The notes under the pieces are model-generated. The model saw only the letters and a program-made list of their open reading frames with translations. It did not search any database and had not been told where the DNA came from. A stretch of DNA of 64,000 nt, taken from Clostridium beijerinckii. GTDB lineage: Bacteria > Bacillota > Clostridia > Clostridiales > Clostridiaceae. Where the stretch lies: contig CP029329.1 of NCBI GenBank assembly GCA_003129525.1, positions 1,000,001 through 1,064,000 of the forward strand. The letters run 5' to 3'. The position numbers and the translations under genes were made by a program. Shown piece after piece: positions 31,004 through 40,953 of this stretch (within the stretch, counting starts at the first letter, position 1; each line of letters opens with the position of its first letter).

Positions 31004-31783
31004 ATGAATATTTTAAATAGATATACATTGATAACTGGTGGGACCGAAGGAATTGGTCTAGAATTAGCAAAACTTTTTGCTGCTGACAATCATAATTTAA
31101 TTATCGTAGCTAGAAATCAAGAGAAATTAGAAGCTATTAAAGTTAAATTTGAAAAAGAATATAAAATAACTGTAGAGATAATACAAACTGACTTATGTGT
31201 GGATAAATTCTGTGAAAAAATAATAAAAGTTGTGGAGGAAAAAAAATTCATTGTGGATAATTTAATAAATAATGCGGGTATTGGTGGTTTTGGATTTTTC
31301 AGCGGATCAGATGATGGATTTGAGGAGAAATTAATAAATATAAATATTATTGCATTAACTACTCTTACGAAGTATTTTATAAAAGATATGATTAAAAGAC
31401 AAACTGGTGGGATCTTAAATGTAGCATCAACAGCTGCTTTTATTGGAGGACCTAAGATGGCTATGTATTATTCGAGTAAAGCATATGTTTTATCATTAAC
31501 AGAAGCAATTCATGATGAAGTGGAAAATTTAGGCGTAAAGGTAAGCTGTCTTTGCCCAGGACCAGTAAAAACATCATTCCAAGAAAAGTCAGGTATAAGA
31601 AAGTCAGAAAAAGCAAAAAAATATTTAATGGATGCGAGTAAGGTTGCAGAAGAAGCTTATTTAGGATTCTGGAAAGGAAAGACAATAATCATTCCAGGTT
31701 ATAAAAATAAATTATTAATCTTAGTGAATAAGTTAATACCAAGATTATTAAGTAGAAAAGTAATATTAAAGAGCAATAGTTAG
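31004..31783 (+). CDS. Short-chain dehydrogenase/reductase
   Basis: 259 aa. Classical SDR with the NAD(P)-binding TLITGGTEGIGLELAKLF (residues 7-24), NNAGIGGFG (near 85-93), catalytic Ser in NVASTAAFIG and YYSSKAYVL with the Tyr-x3-Lys pair. PGPVKTSF follows. It belongs to the COG0300 'short-chain dehydrogenase of unknown specificity' group (DltE-like). The start is ATG 31004 behind AGGAAAG; the ATG at 30971 lies in the upstream repeat. It stands alone between feoB and the carAB leader. The substrate is unknown. Confidence 0.9.
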   Translation: MNILNRYTLITGGTEGIGLELAKLFAADNHNLIIVARNQEKLEAIKVKFEKEYKITVEIIQTDLCVDKFCEKIIKVVEEKKFIVDNLINNAGIGGFGFFSGSDDGFEEKLININIIALTTLTKYFIKDMIKRQTGGILNVASTAAFIGGPKMAMYYSSKAYVLSLTEAIHDEVENLGVKVSCLCPGPVKTSFQEKSGIRKSEKAKKYLMDASKVAEEAYLGFWKGKTIIIPGYKNKLLILVNKLIPRLLSRKVILKSNS

Positions 31784-32093
31784 TACAGATGTAAAAAGTG
31801 AAAACTACTCTTATGCAAATTGACTGAAATAAGAATTAGTGCATTTATTTCTATACTTGTATATATATAGAATAAACAAGAATAATTTAGGCTTGGATAT
31901 TTATAATTTAGTATAATATGGACAATGAATAAAAATTCATATTAAATGCATTTTTATACTTTAAATAATTATACTTATGTGATAGTATTAATATATTGTA
32001 TGAATATTTATTCTAAATACATAGAATAAAATTAATAAAATATGATTAAAATAAAAAGAATTATATTAAATATATAACTATCCTTAATTTATC
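31784..32093. other. A+T-rich intergenic region
   Basis: No coding potential, repeat or leader was recognised between the SDR stop and the carAB promoter. Confidence 0.5.
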
Positions 32094-32122
32094 TTGACAT
32101 AACATCATCTATCAACTAAAAT
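32094..32122 (+). promoter_or_regulatory. carAB promoter
   Basis: TTGACA (32094-32099), 17-bp spacer, TAAAAT (32117-32122); upstream of the PyrR attenuator. Confidence 0.75.
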
Positions 32123-32149
32123 AGTTGAAAAGAGAAAATTTTAAAAGTT

Positions 32150-32320
32150 AAGGTACACTTTAACTTGGTCCTGTGAGGCCAAAAAGGGAGCATAACTATG
32201 ATATTTGGAAGCATAATGAAAAATTTCATAGCTTATTTTTTGAAATCAATATATGTAAGGTATATCACAGGATAGTGAAGAGAACAGTTTTACTGTAGTC
32301 TCTTTGTTATCCTTTTGTTT
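32150..32320 (+). promoter_or_regulatory. PyrR-dependent attenuator of carAB
   Basis: TTGGTCCTGTGAGGCCAAAA at 32165-32184 contains the PyrR-binding-loop consensus (GTCCnGnGAGGC). A terminator follows at 32269-32318: AGGATA..AGAGA..ACAG pairs with CTGT..TCTCT..TATCCT and ends in TTTTGTTTT. UMP-loaded PyrR is expected to bind the loop, block the antiterminator and stop transcription before carA. pyrR itself is not in the window. Confidence 0.85.
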
Positions 32321-32382
32321 TATATAAAAAAAGATTCATAAGGTGTAGTTTTAGCAAAAATATATTTGTAGGAGGCTTGAGC

Positions 32383-33432
32383 ATGAAGGCAAAGCTTATA
32401 TTAGAAAATGGTATGGTTTTTGAAGGTAAAGCTTTTGGATACCTAAAAGAAAGCGTTGGAGAAGTAGTATTTACAACTGGTATGACAGGTTATCAAGAGG
32501 TGCTTACTGATCCATCTTATTACGGACAAATAGTAACTATGACTTATCCTTTAATAGGAAACTATGGAATCAATATTGAAGATATGGAATCTGATTCAAT
32601 CAAGGCAAGAGGTTTTATCGTAAGAGAAAAATGTGATTTACCAAGTAACTTTAGATGTGAATTGACATTAGAAGATTTCTTAAAACAAGGAAAAATAATT
32701 GGATTAGAAGCGATAGATACAAGAGCACTAACAAAGGTTTTAAGAAACAGTGGGACAATGAGAGGAATAATTACATTAGAAGATGTTGATGATGAATATG
32801 TTAAAGAAAAAATAGCAGGATTTTCAACAAAGGAAGCTGTAAAGACTGTAACTACAGAGAAGTCTTATACAATTCAAGGAACAGGAAAACATATAGCTAT
32901 TATGGATTTTGGTATAAAAACTAATATTATAAGAAATTTTAAGAAGAGAAATTGTAAATTAACTGTATTCCCAGCTACAGCTACAGCAGAGGAAGTGTTA
33001 AGTGTAAATCCAGACTTAGTATTCTTATCTAATGGACCTGGAGATCCGGAAGACTTAGATTTTGCTATAGATAATATAAAGAAATTAGTTGGCATTAAAC
33101 CAATAACAGGTATTTGCTTAGGACATCAATTATTAGGATTAGCTTTAGGTGGAAAAACTACTAAGCTAAAGTTTGGACATAGAGGATGTAATCATCCAGT
33201 TAAAGATTTAGAATCCAATATTGTTCATATAACTTCTCAAAATCACGGTTACGTAGTAGAAAAATTACCAGATGATATAGAAGTTACTCATGTAAATATA
33301 AATGACGGAACTGTCGAAGGAATGAAGCATAAGACTTTACCAATATATTCAGTTCAATTCCATCCAGAAGCATCAGCAGGTCCAAAGGACAGCGAATACA
33401 TATTTGATAAATTTTTAGAATATGCACTATAG
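32383..33432 (+). CDS. carA: Carbamoyl-phosphate synthase small subunit
   Basis: 349 aa. The N-terminal CPSase_sm_chain domain ([19 protein letters not shown]) is followed by the class I glutamine amidotransferase domain, with nucleophile Cys in [15 protein letters not shown] and the HPEAS His/Glu. It supplies ammonia from glutamine to CarB. The start is ATG 32383, 7 nt after AGGAGG; the TTG at 32377 lies too close to that site. It is 14 nt upstream of carB. The PyrR leader indicates that this copy serves pyrimidine synthesis, with arginine control not visible. Confidence 0.96.
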   Translation: MKAKLILENGMVFEGKAFGYLKESVGEVVFTTGMTGYQEVLTDPSYYGQIVTMTYPLIGNYGINIEDMESDSIKARGFIVREKCDLPSNFRCELTLEDFLKQGKIIGLEAIDTRALTKVLRNSGTMRGIITLEDVDDEYVKEKIAGFSTKEAVKTVTTEKSYTIQGTGKHIAIMDFGIKTNIIRNFKKRNCKLTVFPATATAEEVLSVNPDLVFLSNGPGDPEDLDFAIDNIKKLVGIKPITGICLGHQLLGLALGGKTTKLKFGHRGCNHPVKDLESNIVHITSQNHGYVVEKLPDDIEVTHVNINDGTVEGMKHKTLPIYSVQFHPEASAGPKDSEYIFDKFLEYAL

Positions 33433-33446
33433 GAGGGGTAAATAAA

Positions 33447-36400
33447 ATGCCATTAAATAAAGATATAAAAAAAGTTTTAGTTATAGGATCAGGTCCCATA
33501 GTTATAGGTCAAGCGGCAGAGTTCGATTATTCAGGAACTCAAGCTTGTGAAGCATTAAAATCAGAAGGTATAGAAGTTGTACTTGTAAATTCAAATCCTG
33601 CAACAATAATGACAGATAAAGAAGTTGCAGATAAAGTTTATATAGAACCATTAACAATAGAATTTGTTGAAAAAGTCATTGCTAAAGAAAGACCAGATAG
33701 CTTACTTGCAGGAATGGGTGGTCAAACAGGGCTTAACCTTGCTGTAGAATTAAATGATGCTGGTATTTTAGAGAAATATAATGTTAATGTAATCGGAACA
33801 TCTATTGCATCTATTAAAGAAGGTGAAGATAGAGAATTATTCAGAAACATGATGAATAAAATTGGAGAACCAGTTATAAAAAGTGAAATTGTAACTGATT
33901 TGCAAGCAGGATTAGATTTTGCAGCTCAAATTGGATACCCAGTTATAGTTAGACCTGCGTATACTTTAGGTGGATCTGGCGGTGGTATAGCTAATGATCA
34001 ACAAGAACTTGAAACTATATTGAAATTAGGACTTCAATTAAGTACAATAAGTCAGGTTTTACTTGAAAAGAGTGTTAAGGGTTGGAAAGAAGTAGAGTAC
34101 GAAGTAATGAGAGATTCTTATGGAAACTGCATTACTGTATGTAACATGGAAAACATAGATCCTGTTGGTATACATACTGGTGATAGTATAGTTGTTGCTC
34201 CATCACAAACTCTTTCAGATAAAGAATATCAAATGCTAAGAACAGCATCAATAAATATAATAAATGCAGTTGGAATTGAAGGTGGATGTAATGTACAATT
34301 CTCATTAAATCCAAATAGCTTTGAATATGCAGTTATAGAAATAAATCCTAGAGTTTCAAGAAGTTCAGCTTTAGCATCAAAAGCAACAGGATATCCTATT
34401 GCTAAGCTTGCTGCAAAGATTGCGCTTGGATATGGATTAGATGAGATAAAAAATGCTGTAACACAAAAGACTTATGCATGCTTTGAACCAGCACTTGACT
34501 ATGTTGTAGTTAAAATACCAAAATGGCCATTTGATAAATTCTTTGGGGCTGATAGACAATTAGGAACTAAAATGATGGCTACTGGAGAAATTATGGCTAT
34601 AGGAGCTAACTTTGAGCAAGCATTTTTAAAGGGTATTAGAAGTTTAGAAATAGGAAAGTATTCTTTAGATCATAAGAAATTTAAAGAACATAGTATTTCA
34701 GAATTAAAAGACTTAGTAATGAAGCCAGATGATGAAAGAATTTTTGCATTAGCTGAAATGATAAGAAGAGACTATATGATAGAGAAAATAAGCAAAATCA
34801 CAGGAATTGATATGTTCTTCTTAGAAAAAATCAAATGGATAGTTGAAGAGGAACAAAGATTAAAACTAAGCAAGATTGAAGACTTAGATAAAGAATGGTT
34901 ACATAACTTAAAGAAAAAAGGATTTTCAGATAAAGCTATTTCAGATATGTTAAAGGTAAGTCCCGATGATATATATAGATTAAGAGACATATGGAATATA
35001 AAACCTTCATATAAAATGGTTGATACTTGTGCGGGGGAATTTGAAGCATTATCACCTTATTATTACTCAACTTATGAGCAATATGATGAAGTTGAAGTAT
35101 CGAATAATAAGAAAGTTATAGTTATTGGTTCTGGTCCAATAAGAATAGGTCAAGGAATTGAGTTTGATTATGCTTCAGTACATTGTGTAAAAGCATTAAA
35201 GAAACTTGGAATTGAAACTATTATAGTTAATAATAATCCAGAAACAGTAAGTACAGACTTTGACGTATCTGATAAATTATATTTTGAACCATTAACAGAA
35301 GAAGATGTTTTAAATATAATTGAAAAGGAAAAACCAGATGGTGTAATACTTCAATTTGGTGGTCAAACAGCTATTAAGCTTGCTAATTTCTTGAAGGAAC
35401 AAAATATTGTAACCCTTGGAACTACAGCAGATCAAATAGATTTAGCTGAAGACAGAGAAAAGTTTGATGATTTATTAGAAAGATTAGATATATCAAGACC
35501 AAAAGGTAAGGGAATATGGTCATTACAAGATGGATTGGAAGAAGCAAGAAGATTAAAATTCCCAGTGCTTGTTAGACCTTCATATGTAATTGGTGGTCAA
35601 GGAATGGAAATAACTCATGATGAAGAAGAATTAACATTCTACTTGACTAATGCTTTTGCTAAAGATAATAAGAATCCAATTCTTATTGATAAATATTTAA
35701 TGGGTAGAGAAATAGAAGTAGATGCTATATCAGATGGAGAAAATATATTAATCCCAGGAATAATGGAACACTTAGAAAGAGCTGGAGTTCATTCAGGAGA
35801 TAGTGTTACTATGTATCCAAGTCAAAATATATCTGATAAGATAAAGGCAGATGTATTAGATTATACTAAGAAGCTAGCACTAGCAATTGGAATAACAGGA
35901 ATGATAAATATTCAATTTATAGAATTTGAAGGACAATTATATGTAATTGAAGTTAATCCAAGAGCATCAAGAACAGTACCTTATATAAGCAAAGTAAGTG
36001 GAGTGCCAATCGTAGATTTAGCTACACAAGTAATGCTGGGAGCTAAAATAGTAGACCTAGGATATGGAATAGATGTATATAAAGAACCTAAATTAGTTTC
36101 AGTCAAAGTTCCAGTATTCTCAACTCAAAAATTGCCTAATGTTGAAGTATGCTTAGGACCTGAAATGAGATCTACAGGGGAAGTTTTAGGTATAGGAAGA
36201 AACTTAAAAGAAGCTCTTTATAAGGGATTTGTTGGAGCTAATATGTATCCATCAAAAGAAAAAGGAAAAATATTAGCAACAATAAATAAACATGATAAAG
36301 CAGAATTCTTACCTATAGCAAAAGATCTTGCGGCAGTTGGATATAAGTTTATAGCAACTACAGGTACTGCTGAATTATTAAGAAATGCTGGTATAGAAGT

Positions 36401-36665
36401 AGAAGAAATTAGAAAGATTAACGAAGAAGAACCAAACATCTTAGATATAGTTAAAAATAGAGAAGTAGATTTAGTTGTAAATACACCAACTAAGGGAAAT
36501 GATTCAAAGAGAGATGGTTTCTTAATAAGAAGAGCAGCAGTTGAGAGAAATGTAGGTGTAATTACTGCATTAGATACATTAAGAGCAATTGCTGATGTAG
36601 AAATTGAAAAGCTTGATGAAAATAAAGATTTAGAAGTATTTGATATAGCAGCAGAATATAAATAG
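33447..36665 (+). CDS. carB: Carbamoyl-phosphate synthase large subunit
   Basis: 1072 aa, full length. Two homologous halves each begin with a PreATP-grasp segment ([22 protein letters not shown] and [22 protein letters not shown], in part), followed by an ATP-grasp domain with [13 protein letters not shown] or [13 protein letters not shown]. An MGS-like allosteric domain ends the protein (about 940-1072), where UMP inhibition and other effectors act. It makes carbamoyl phosphate from bicarbonate, ammonia and two ATP. Ribosome binding site AGGAGGGG at 33431-33438. It ends in a strong terminator at 36681. Confidence 0.97.
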   Translation: MPLNKDIKKVLVIGSGPIVIGQAAEFDYSGTQACEALKSEGIEVVLVNSNPATIMTDKEVADKVYIEPLTIEFVEKVIAKERPDSLLAGMGGQTGLNLAVELNDAGILEKYNVNVIGTSIASIKEGEDRELFRNMMNKIGEPVIKSEIVTDLQAGLDFAAQIGYPVIVRPAYTLGGSGGGIANDQQELETILKLGLQLSTISQVLLEKSVKGWKEVEYEVMRDSYGNCITVCNMENIDPVGIHTGDSIVVAPSQTLSDKEYQMLRTASINIINAVGIEGGCNVQFSLNPNSFEYAVIEINPRVSRSSALASKATGYPIAKLAAKIALGYGLDEIKNAVTQKTYACFEPALDYVVVKIPKWPFDKFFGADRQLGTKMMATGEIMAIGANFEQAFLKGIRSLEIGKYSLDHKKFKEHSISELKDLVMKPDDERIFALAEMIRRDYMIEKISKITGIDMFFLEKIKWIVEEEQRLKLSKIEDLDKEWLHNLKKKGFSDKAISDMLKVSPDDIYRLRDIWNIKPSYKMVDTCAGEFEALSPYYYSTYEQYDEVEVSNNKKVIVIGSGPIRIGQGIEFDYASVHCVKALKKLGIETIIVNNNPETVSTDFDVSDKLYFEPLTEEDVLNIIEKEKPDGVILQFGGQTAIKLANFLKEQNIVTLGTTADQIDLAEDREKFDDLLERLDISRPKGKGIWSLQDGLEEARRLKFPVLVRPSYVIGGQGMEITHDEEELTFYLTNAFAKDNKNPILIDKYLMGREIEVDAISDGENILIPGIMEHLERAGVHSGDSVTMYPSQNISDKIKADVLDYTKKLALAIGITGMINIQFIEFEGQLYVIEVNPRASRTVPYISKVSGVPIVDLATQVMLGAKIVDLGYGIDVYKEPKLVSVKVPVFSTQKLPNVEVCLGPEMRSTGEVLGIGRNLKEALYKGFVGANMYPSKEKGKILATINKHDKAEFLPIAKDLAAVGYKFIATTGTAELLRNAGIEVEEIRKINEEEPNILDIVKNREVDLVVNTPTKGNDSKRDGFLIRRAAVERNVGVITALDTLRAIADVEIEKLDENKDLEVFDIAAEYK

Positions 36666-36680
36666 TATAAGATTTTAAAT

Positions 36681-36710
36681 GGAAGAGATGTTTATCTCTT
36701 CTATTTTTTT
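36681..36710 (+). terminator. carAB terminator
   Basis: GGAAGAGAT/ATCTCTTCT 9-bp stem (one G-U-type mismatch at the base), GTTT loop, then seven T. Confidence 0.9.
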
Positions 36711-36729
36711 GTTAAAATTAATATTTATC

Positions 36730-36877
36730 CGATAGCTAGCATCCGTAACACTCCCACTTCTTCAAGTTGGAGATAACGGTTGCACCCTCCTAGACATTGT
36801 TATCCTTGGAGGTATAAGTTCAACTAAGATTCAGATGGGGATCAAATCACACCTGAATCTTAGTTGAACTTGATACC
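36730..36877. repeat. Structured palindromic element with pairing potential for a pseudoknot
   Basis: About 150 bp, richer in G+C than its surroundings and without an ORF. Parts in order: a hairpin CTCCCACTT-CTTC-AAGTTGGAG (36751-36772); two interleaved helices, GATAAC 36772-36777 with GTTATC 36799-36804 and CCTCC 36786-36790 with GGAGG 36808-36812; and a 19-bp perfect stem AAGTTCAACTAAGATTCAG (36816-36834) with its complement at 36853-36871, extended by GGTAT/ATACC. It resembles end or guide-RNA-like sequences of IS200/IS605-type elements without a transposase, or a standalone RNA. The origin is inference. Confidence 0.6.
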
Positions 36878-36929
36878 AATATAATCAAATACAATATTGC
36901 AATTTAAGATGAAAGTTAGCATATATTAG

Positions 36930-36980
36930 TTGACAAGCAAACATGCGTTCTATATAATATAATCAATGAACATATGTTTG
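36930..36980 (+). promoter_or_regulatory. SOS promoter with two LexA boxes
   Basis: Consensus sigma-A promoter TTGACA (36930-36935)-17-TATAAT (36953-36958). Box 1, CAAACATGCGTTC (36938-36950), fills the spacer, and its reverse complement is GAAC-GCAT-GTTTG. Box 2, GAACATATGTTTG (36968-36980), covers the probable start of transcription. Both match the Gram-positive LexA/DinR consensus GAAC-N4-GTTY. Confidence 0.85.
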
Positions 36981-36997
36981 CTAAGGAGATGTGTATT

Positions 36998-37234
36998 ATG
37001 AAAGAAATGGGAAATTTTTTTGTGAAATTAAATTGTAGAAATATAGATAATATTAGAAGCTTGATAATAGATAGGCAAGGAAATTATATAGATAAACAAG
37101 AAAAATACATAATGTGTGCAGGAAAGTATGACAAAAATGGTTGGACATTAGTTTTTAGAGCGAGAAGCTTTGAAGAGGCTGAAAAACTTGCAAATATTAA
37201 TCCATTCATGCATAAAAGGGAAAAAATAAACTAA
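36998..37234 (+). CDS. Small LexA-controlled protein of unknown function
   Basis: 78 aa, probably cytoplasmic, with no signal peptide or membrane segment. The start is ATG 36998, 9 nt after AAGGAG (36983-36988); in-frame ATGs at 36974 and 36989 lie in or too near the operator and ribosome binding site. The second half (GWTLVFRARSFEEAEKLANI, then NPFM) faintly recalls the beta-alpha unit of YciI-like proteins, but I do not recognise the family. The promoter carries two LexA boxes, so it should be induced by DNA damage. It is transcribed alone and ends in a terminator shared with the convergent HD-GYP gene. Confidence 0.7.
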   Translation: MKEMGNFFVKLNCRNIDNIRSLIIDRQGNYIDKQEKYIMCAGKYDKNGWTLVFRARSFEEAEKLANINPFMHKREKIN

Positions 37235-37254
37235 AGTATTAATCAATAATAAAA

Positions 37255-37288
37255 AAATAAGCTACATTTAAATTTAGCAGCTTATTTT
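37255..37288. terminator. Bidirectional terminator (SOS gene / HD-GYP gene)
   Basis: AAAATAAGCT and AGCTTATTTT with a 14-nt loop that itself can pair partly; T-rich on the + side and A-rich before it. Confidence 0.75.
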
Positions 37289-38396
37289 ATATTTCATATC
37301 TTATATCAGAAATAACAATTGAAAGAGTTTCTATTAAATTAATTATAGAACCAATTTTATTTTGACAATTACTTTTAACTATTTTTACAAGAGGTCTTAA
37401 TGGGAAGTTTGGAAGTGTTTTTTCAACTATTCCTATGTCGCCATTACTAAGACTTACAATTGTTCCTTGAGGAAAAGGAATAACAATTCTGCAAAATATA
37501 TTAATCATATCATAATCGAATAATGTACCAGCATTGGACATTAAATATTCTAATGCATCACTTGGGCACATAGCTCTTTTATATGGTCTATCAGATGTTA
37601 ATGCATCATAAACATCTGCAATGCTCACAATTCTAGCTAAATAGCTAATCTTATCACCTCTAAGACTATTAGGGTAACCTAATCCATCGAATCTTTCATG
37701 ATGTTGTAATACTATTAATTTGATATGAGAACTTAAATCAAAAAAATTCTTTATGAAGTCATATCCATACCTTGAATGACATTTTATTATTTCAAATTCT
37801 TCGGGAGTTAACCGACCTGGCTTTTGAAGAACTTCTTTTGGTATAAATGATTTTCCTATATCATGAATTAATGCACCAATACAAAGATAAGTCAATTTTT
37901 TCTTAGGTAGATTTAGACTAATACCAAGGATAATAGATATTACAGCAACATTCACACAATGAGAATAAGTGTAGTTATCCATACTTTTTATATCAACTAA
38001 AGAAAGCAATACATGCTTATTTGATAAAACATTATCTACTATATCTTCTGCAACTTCATTAATTGAATTAAAGTACTGTTTTTCATATCTTGTATATTCA
38101 TTAAGAGTACGGTTTTCGAATTTATGAACTGAGGCTATTCTTTCTATATCACAAAAAGTTTCCTTAATTATAGAAATAGATTTTTGTCTTAATTCTGGTT
38201 TTATAACGTCTTCAATTTCTATAGAGCTATATTCATCAATTATGTAAAGGGAAAGTATTTGGAGTTCTTTGATTTTTTTTAATATGTCATCTGTTAATAA
38301 AACACCAGATCTAAGTAAACATTGACCATCACAAGAATATATAGCTTTACCCAATAATGAGTTTTCTCTGATACATTCAATAGGAACTAATCGCAT
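37287..38396 (-). CDS. HD-GYP domain phosphodiesterase
   Basis: 369 aa. The N-terminal 120 residues form a DUF3391-like region of the kind often found before HD-GYP domains. The HD-GYP domain has the HDIGK metal motif (in LIHDIGKSFIPKEVLQKPG) and HHERFDGLGYP, then IADVYDALTSDRPYK. All residues for a metal-dependent c-di-GMP phosphodiesterase appear intact. The protein has no membrane segment or receiver domain. Ribosome binding site GCGAGGT (minus) precedes the start. Since the window also contains a c-di-GMP riboswitch (53267), the organism clearly uses this second messenger. Confidence 0.9.
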   Translation of the reverse strand: MRLVPIECIRENSLLGKAIYSCDGQCLLRSGVLLTDDILKKIKELQILSLYIIDEYSSIEIEDVIKPELRQKSISIIKETFCDIERIASVHKFENRTLNEYTRYEKQYFNSINEVAEDIVDNVLSNKHVLLSLVDIKSMDNYTYSHCVNVAVISIILGISLNLPKKKLTYLCIGALIHDIGKSFIPKEVLQKPGRLTPEEFEIIKCHSRYGYDFIKNFFDLSSHIKLIVLQHHERFDGLGYPNSLRGDKISYLARIVSIADVYDALTSDRPYKRAMCPSDALEYLMSNAGTLFDYDMINIFCRIVIPFPQGTIVSLSNGDIGIVEKTLPNFPLRPLVKIVKSNCQNKIGSIINLIETLSIVISDIRYEI

Positions 38397-38502
38397 AGTA
38401 TATACCTCGCAAAATTAATAATAATTATTATATAAATAACATGTAAAATTATACTATAATAATAAAGGAATGTGAAGATAATAGTTTAAAAAACAATATA
38501 AT

Positions 38503-38543
38503 ATAGAGTATCTCCAAGTAATAATTATTTTGAGATACTCTAT
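38503..38543 (-). terminator. Terminator after glutamine synthetase
   Basis: ATAGAGTATCTC and GAGATACTCTAT form a perfect 12-bp stem; on the minus strand it is followed by ATTATATTGTTTTTT. Confidence 0.8.
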
Positions 38544-38550
38544 TATAATA

Positions 38551-40485
38551 TTAAATATCTAAAAGGTTCATTCTATAAACTGAATATAAAGTTCTAAGTT
38601 GACTCATCTTATCTTCAAGTTCAAGATATAGTCTTGATGCATCAGCATAATCTTCATTATTGAAAGCATCTTTAATTTTTGTGAAAAGACTTTTACTAGT
38701 ATAAGTATCTTTCATTATATAGATTCTTAAGTCGTGTAATTTCATCCAGTTAGAAATATCTAAGTCTAATACTTTATCTAATGAATGAATAGGCTTAAAT
38801 GACCTAACTTCATCCATATAATTATTAATAACACGCTTAGTTATTTCTGTAGACCATCTTTCAATAGCAGCTAATTTAAAGCTATTAATTATAGCATCTG
38901 TAAAAACATCATTTCTTTTTAATGCTTTAAGTTTTGATGGATTACTATCTAATTGTGCTAAGTTTTCATAAACAGTTGCAGGTGCTTTACCAAAATATTT
39001 ATTTCTTTCTGCCTCTGTAAAGTCTTCAAATATATTTTGTTCAGTTCTATAAGCTCTAGCCTTTTCAAGATAATCAGCAGAGTCTCCAGCTTCTTTAGAA
39101 AGTTCAGCAAGAAGTTCAGCTTCAGTTTTGTTATTTTCTACTGCATATATAATACCATCAAGCATTGACATATAAGAAACAGCCATTACAAGATAAGTAT
39201 TTGAATGTGGATTTGGAGATCTAAGTTCAAATCTTGTAGCCATTGGAGAATTAAAATCTCTAATTAATCCTGCAAGTACAGTTCTGTTTCTTGATGGATT
39301 TTCAGGAGATAGACCAAGTGAAGTTACAGTACAAATAGGTGCTTCAAATCCTGGTTTTAATCTCTTTAATGAATTATTTGTAGAAGATACAAATGGATTT
39401 ATTACTTCATAATTCTTAAGAAGCCCCATTATAGCTCCATATCCAATTATGCTTAAGAATTGATCCTTAGGACCATTAAATATGTTAACTCTCTTTCCTG
39501 TTTTTAATTTTAAGCTAACACCTAAATGTGTATGCATTCCTGAACCAGCTACATTGTCTATTGGCTTTGCCATGAATGTAACATCAAGACCATTTCTTCT
39601 AAACGTTTCTTGAATAAGTATTCTAACAAATAATTCATTATCTGCAGCTTGAACAGCATCAGAGAATTTCCAATCAACTTCTAATTGCTCCATAACATGA
39701 TCATAATCTCCAGAGGAAGTTAACTTTGCCTTCACTCCACCAACTTCTTTATGGCCCATTTCAGGTTCAAATCCATACTTCTCCATTAAAAGAAGAGTCT
39801 CTTCTAAAGAAGTTCTTACAGAACCCTTTGTACGAGTCCAATACTGTTCATGTAGAACTTGTGAAGTAGATAATTCTTCAACTTCTGCGACAATATTAGG
39901 TGTTTTAACCCAGAATTCTAATTCAGTGGCAGATGTTACAATTATTTCATCAATATCGCTTGCTGTAATATTAAATGATTTTAATGTCTCAGGATGATCA
40001 ATAAATATAGTCATAAGATTTTCTTTAAATGTAGAAACTGCAGAAGTTAAAATGTGTCTTGAGTCTACTGCTTTATTATCATGATATAAGAAACAAGGAA
40101 TTCTTAGAGTTCCTACTGGTTTATTAGTTTCAGGATCTATAAAATTATAGTTGTAATCTATAATCCATTTACAATTTAAATCGGTGACCATATCAACTTT
40201 TGCATTATCTAAAGTTGCAATACCTGGCAATACTACAGAAGAACCATCTGTTTGAACTGCAACCCCTTTTAAAAATGAATCAATGTCGTCTAAAAAAAGA
40301 TTAACGGGTATTTTTTCATCGGTGTCATTTCCAGATAGGTCAATTCCTACAAATGAAGCAAATTTGATTTCAGGATGATTATTTAAAATTTCTTTTAAAT
40401 CCTTAGCATTATGATTTTCTTTAGCAATTATATAAAGTAAATTATTCATATAGTTGTTTATTATAGCAATGCTATAATAAAACAT
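38551..40485 (-). CDS. Glutamine synthetase, large clostridial form
   Basis: 644 aa. The GS catalytic domain shows TSATELEFWVK, GSGMHTHLGVSL, a NNSLKRLKPGFEAP loop and the later RNRTVLAG and TRFELRSPNPHSN. The length and long C-terminal helical part differ from the usual 440-aa GlnA and the roughly 700-aa GlnN (type III). It likely condenses glutamate and ammonia with ATP in the cytoplasm. ATG 40485 has a good ribosome binding site (AGAGAGGA). Related proteins appear to begin at MNNLLYIIAKE (ATG 40449), where no site is seen. A perfect palindrome covers the first ten codons of the longer form. Confidence 0.82.
   Translation of the reverse strand: MFYYSIAIINNYMNNLLYIIAKENHNAKDLKEILNNHPEIKFASFVGIDLSGNDTDEKIPVNLFLDDIDSFLKGVAVQTDGSSVVLPGIATLDNAKVDMVTDLNCKWIIDYNYNFIDPETNKPVGTLRIPCFLYHDNKAVDSRHILTSAVSTFKENLMTIFIDHPETLKSFNITASDIDEIIVTSATELEFWVKTPNIVAEVEELSTSQVLHEQYWTRTKGSVRTSLEETLLLMEKYGFEPEMGHKEVGGVKAKLTSSGDYDHVMEQLEVDWKFSDAVQAADNELFVRILIQETFRRNGLDVTFMAKPIDNVAGSGMHTHLGVSLKLKTGKRVNIFNGPKDQFLSIIGYGAIMGLLKNYEVINPFVSSTNNSLKRLKPGFEAPICTVTSLGLSPENPSRNRTVLAGLIRDFNSPMATRFELRSPNPHSNTYLVMAVSYMSMLDGIIYAVENNKTEAELLAELSKEAGDSADYLEKARAYRTEQNIFEDFTEAERNKYFGKAPATVYENLAQLDSNPSKLKALKRNDVFTDAIINSFKLAAIERWSTEITKRVINNYMDEVRSFKPIHSLDKVLDLDISNWMKLHDLRIYIMKDTYTSKSLFTKIKDAFNNEDYADASRLYLELEDKMSQLRTLYSVYRMNLLDI
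40457..40481. promoter_or_regulatory. Palindrome at the glutamine synthetase start
   Basis: TTTATTATAGC-AAT-GCTATAATAAA: a perfect 11-bp inverted repeat with a 3-nt centre, between the two possible start codons. It could be an operator or a translation-controlling hairpin. It also contains a -10-like TATAAT on the minus strand. Confidence 0.45.
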
Positions 40486-40953
40486 TCACATCCTCTCTAA
40501 TAATATCGAATAAAATATAGAATTATCTTTTTAATGTTCGTATTTTTAATTATAACAAAATTCTATTATAAGTAATTAATACTGTCAATATATTTAACCA
40601 ATATTCAAACAACAACACAGCATGTTATTTTATTTCATATAATTGATATATATATTGTATATATTAATATGTTATTAATTATATACCAAATTTATGTTAA
40701 AGGTATAGTTAATAACAATTTGGATATAGATTTAATGTAAAATTAAATTTTTTATTTTAAATTGCACATTCAATTGAAAACATTTGAAATTATTTATGGT
40801 TATGCAATTTTTATATAATATCTAAATAGATAGGTGAATTAGAATTGCTAGACATGAGATAAATAAAGTAATAAAATATTTATTAGATAAGGTATATTTA
40901 ACTTTAGTTTTAGTTAATGTGATTAATTTAGAAAAAGATGGAGTGAGGACACT
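40486..40953. other. Long A+T-rich intergenic region
   Basis: 468 bp between the divergent glutamine synthetase and murI genes. It must hold promoters for both. I see no repeat, RNA or ORF in it beyond runs of A and T. Confidence 0.5.

Noticed and set aside
36730..36877. Reading the element as a known riboswitch or T-box
   Set aside because: It has no T-box sequence or recognised aptamer core, and its long perfect stem sits far from a T run.
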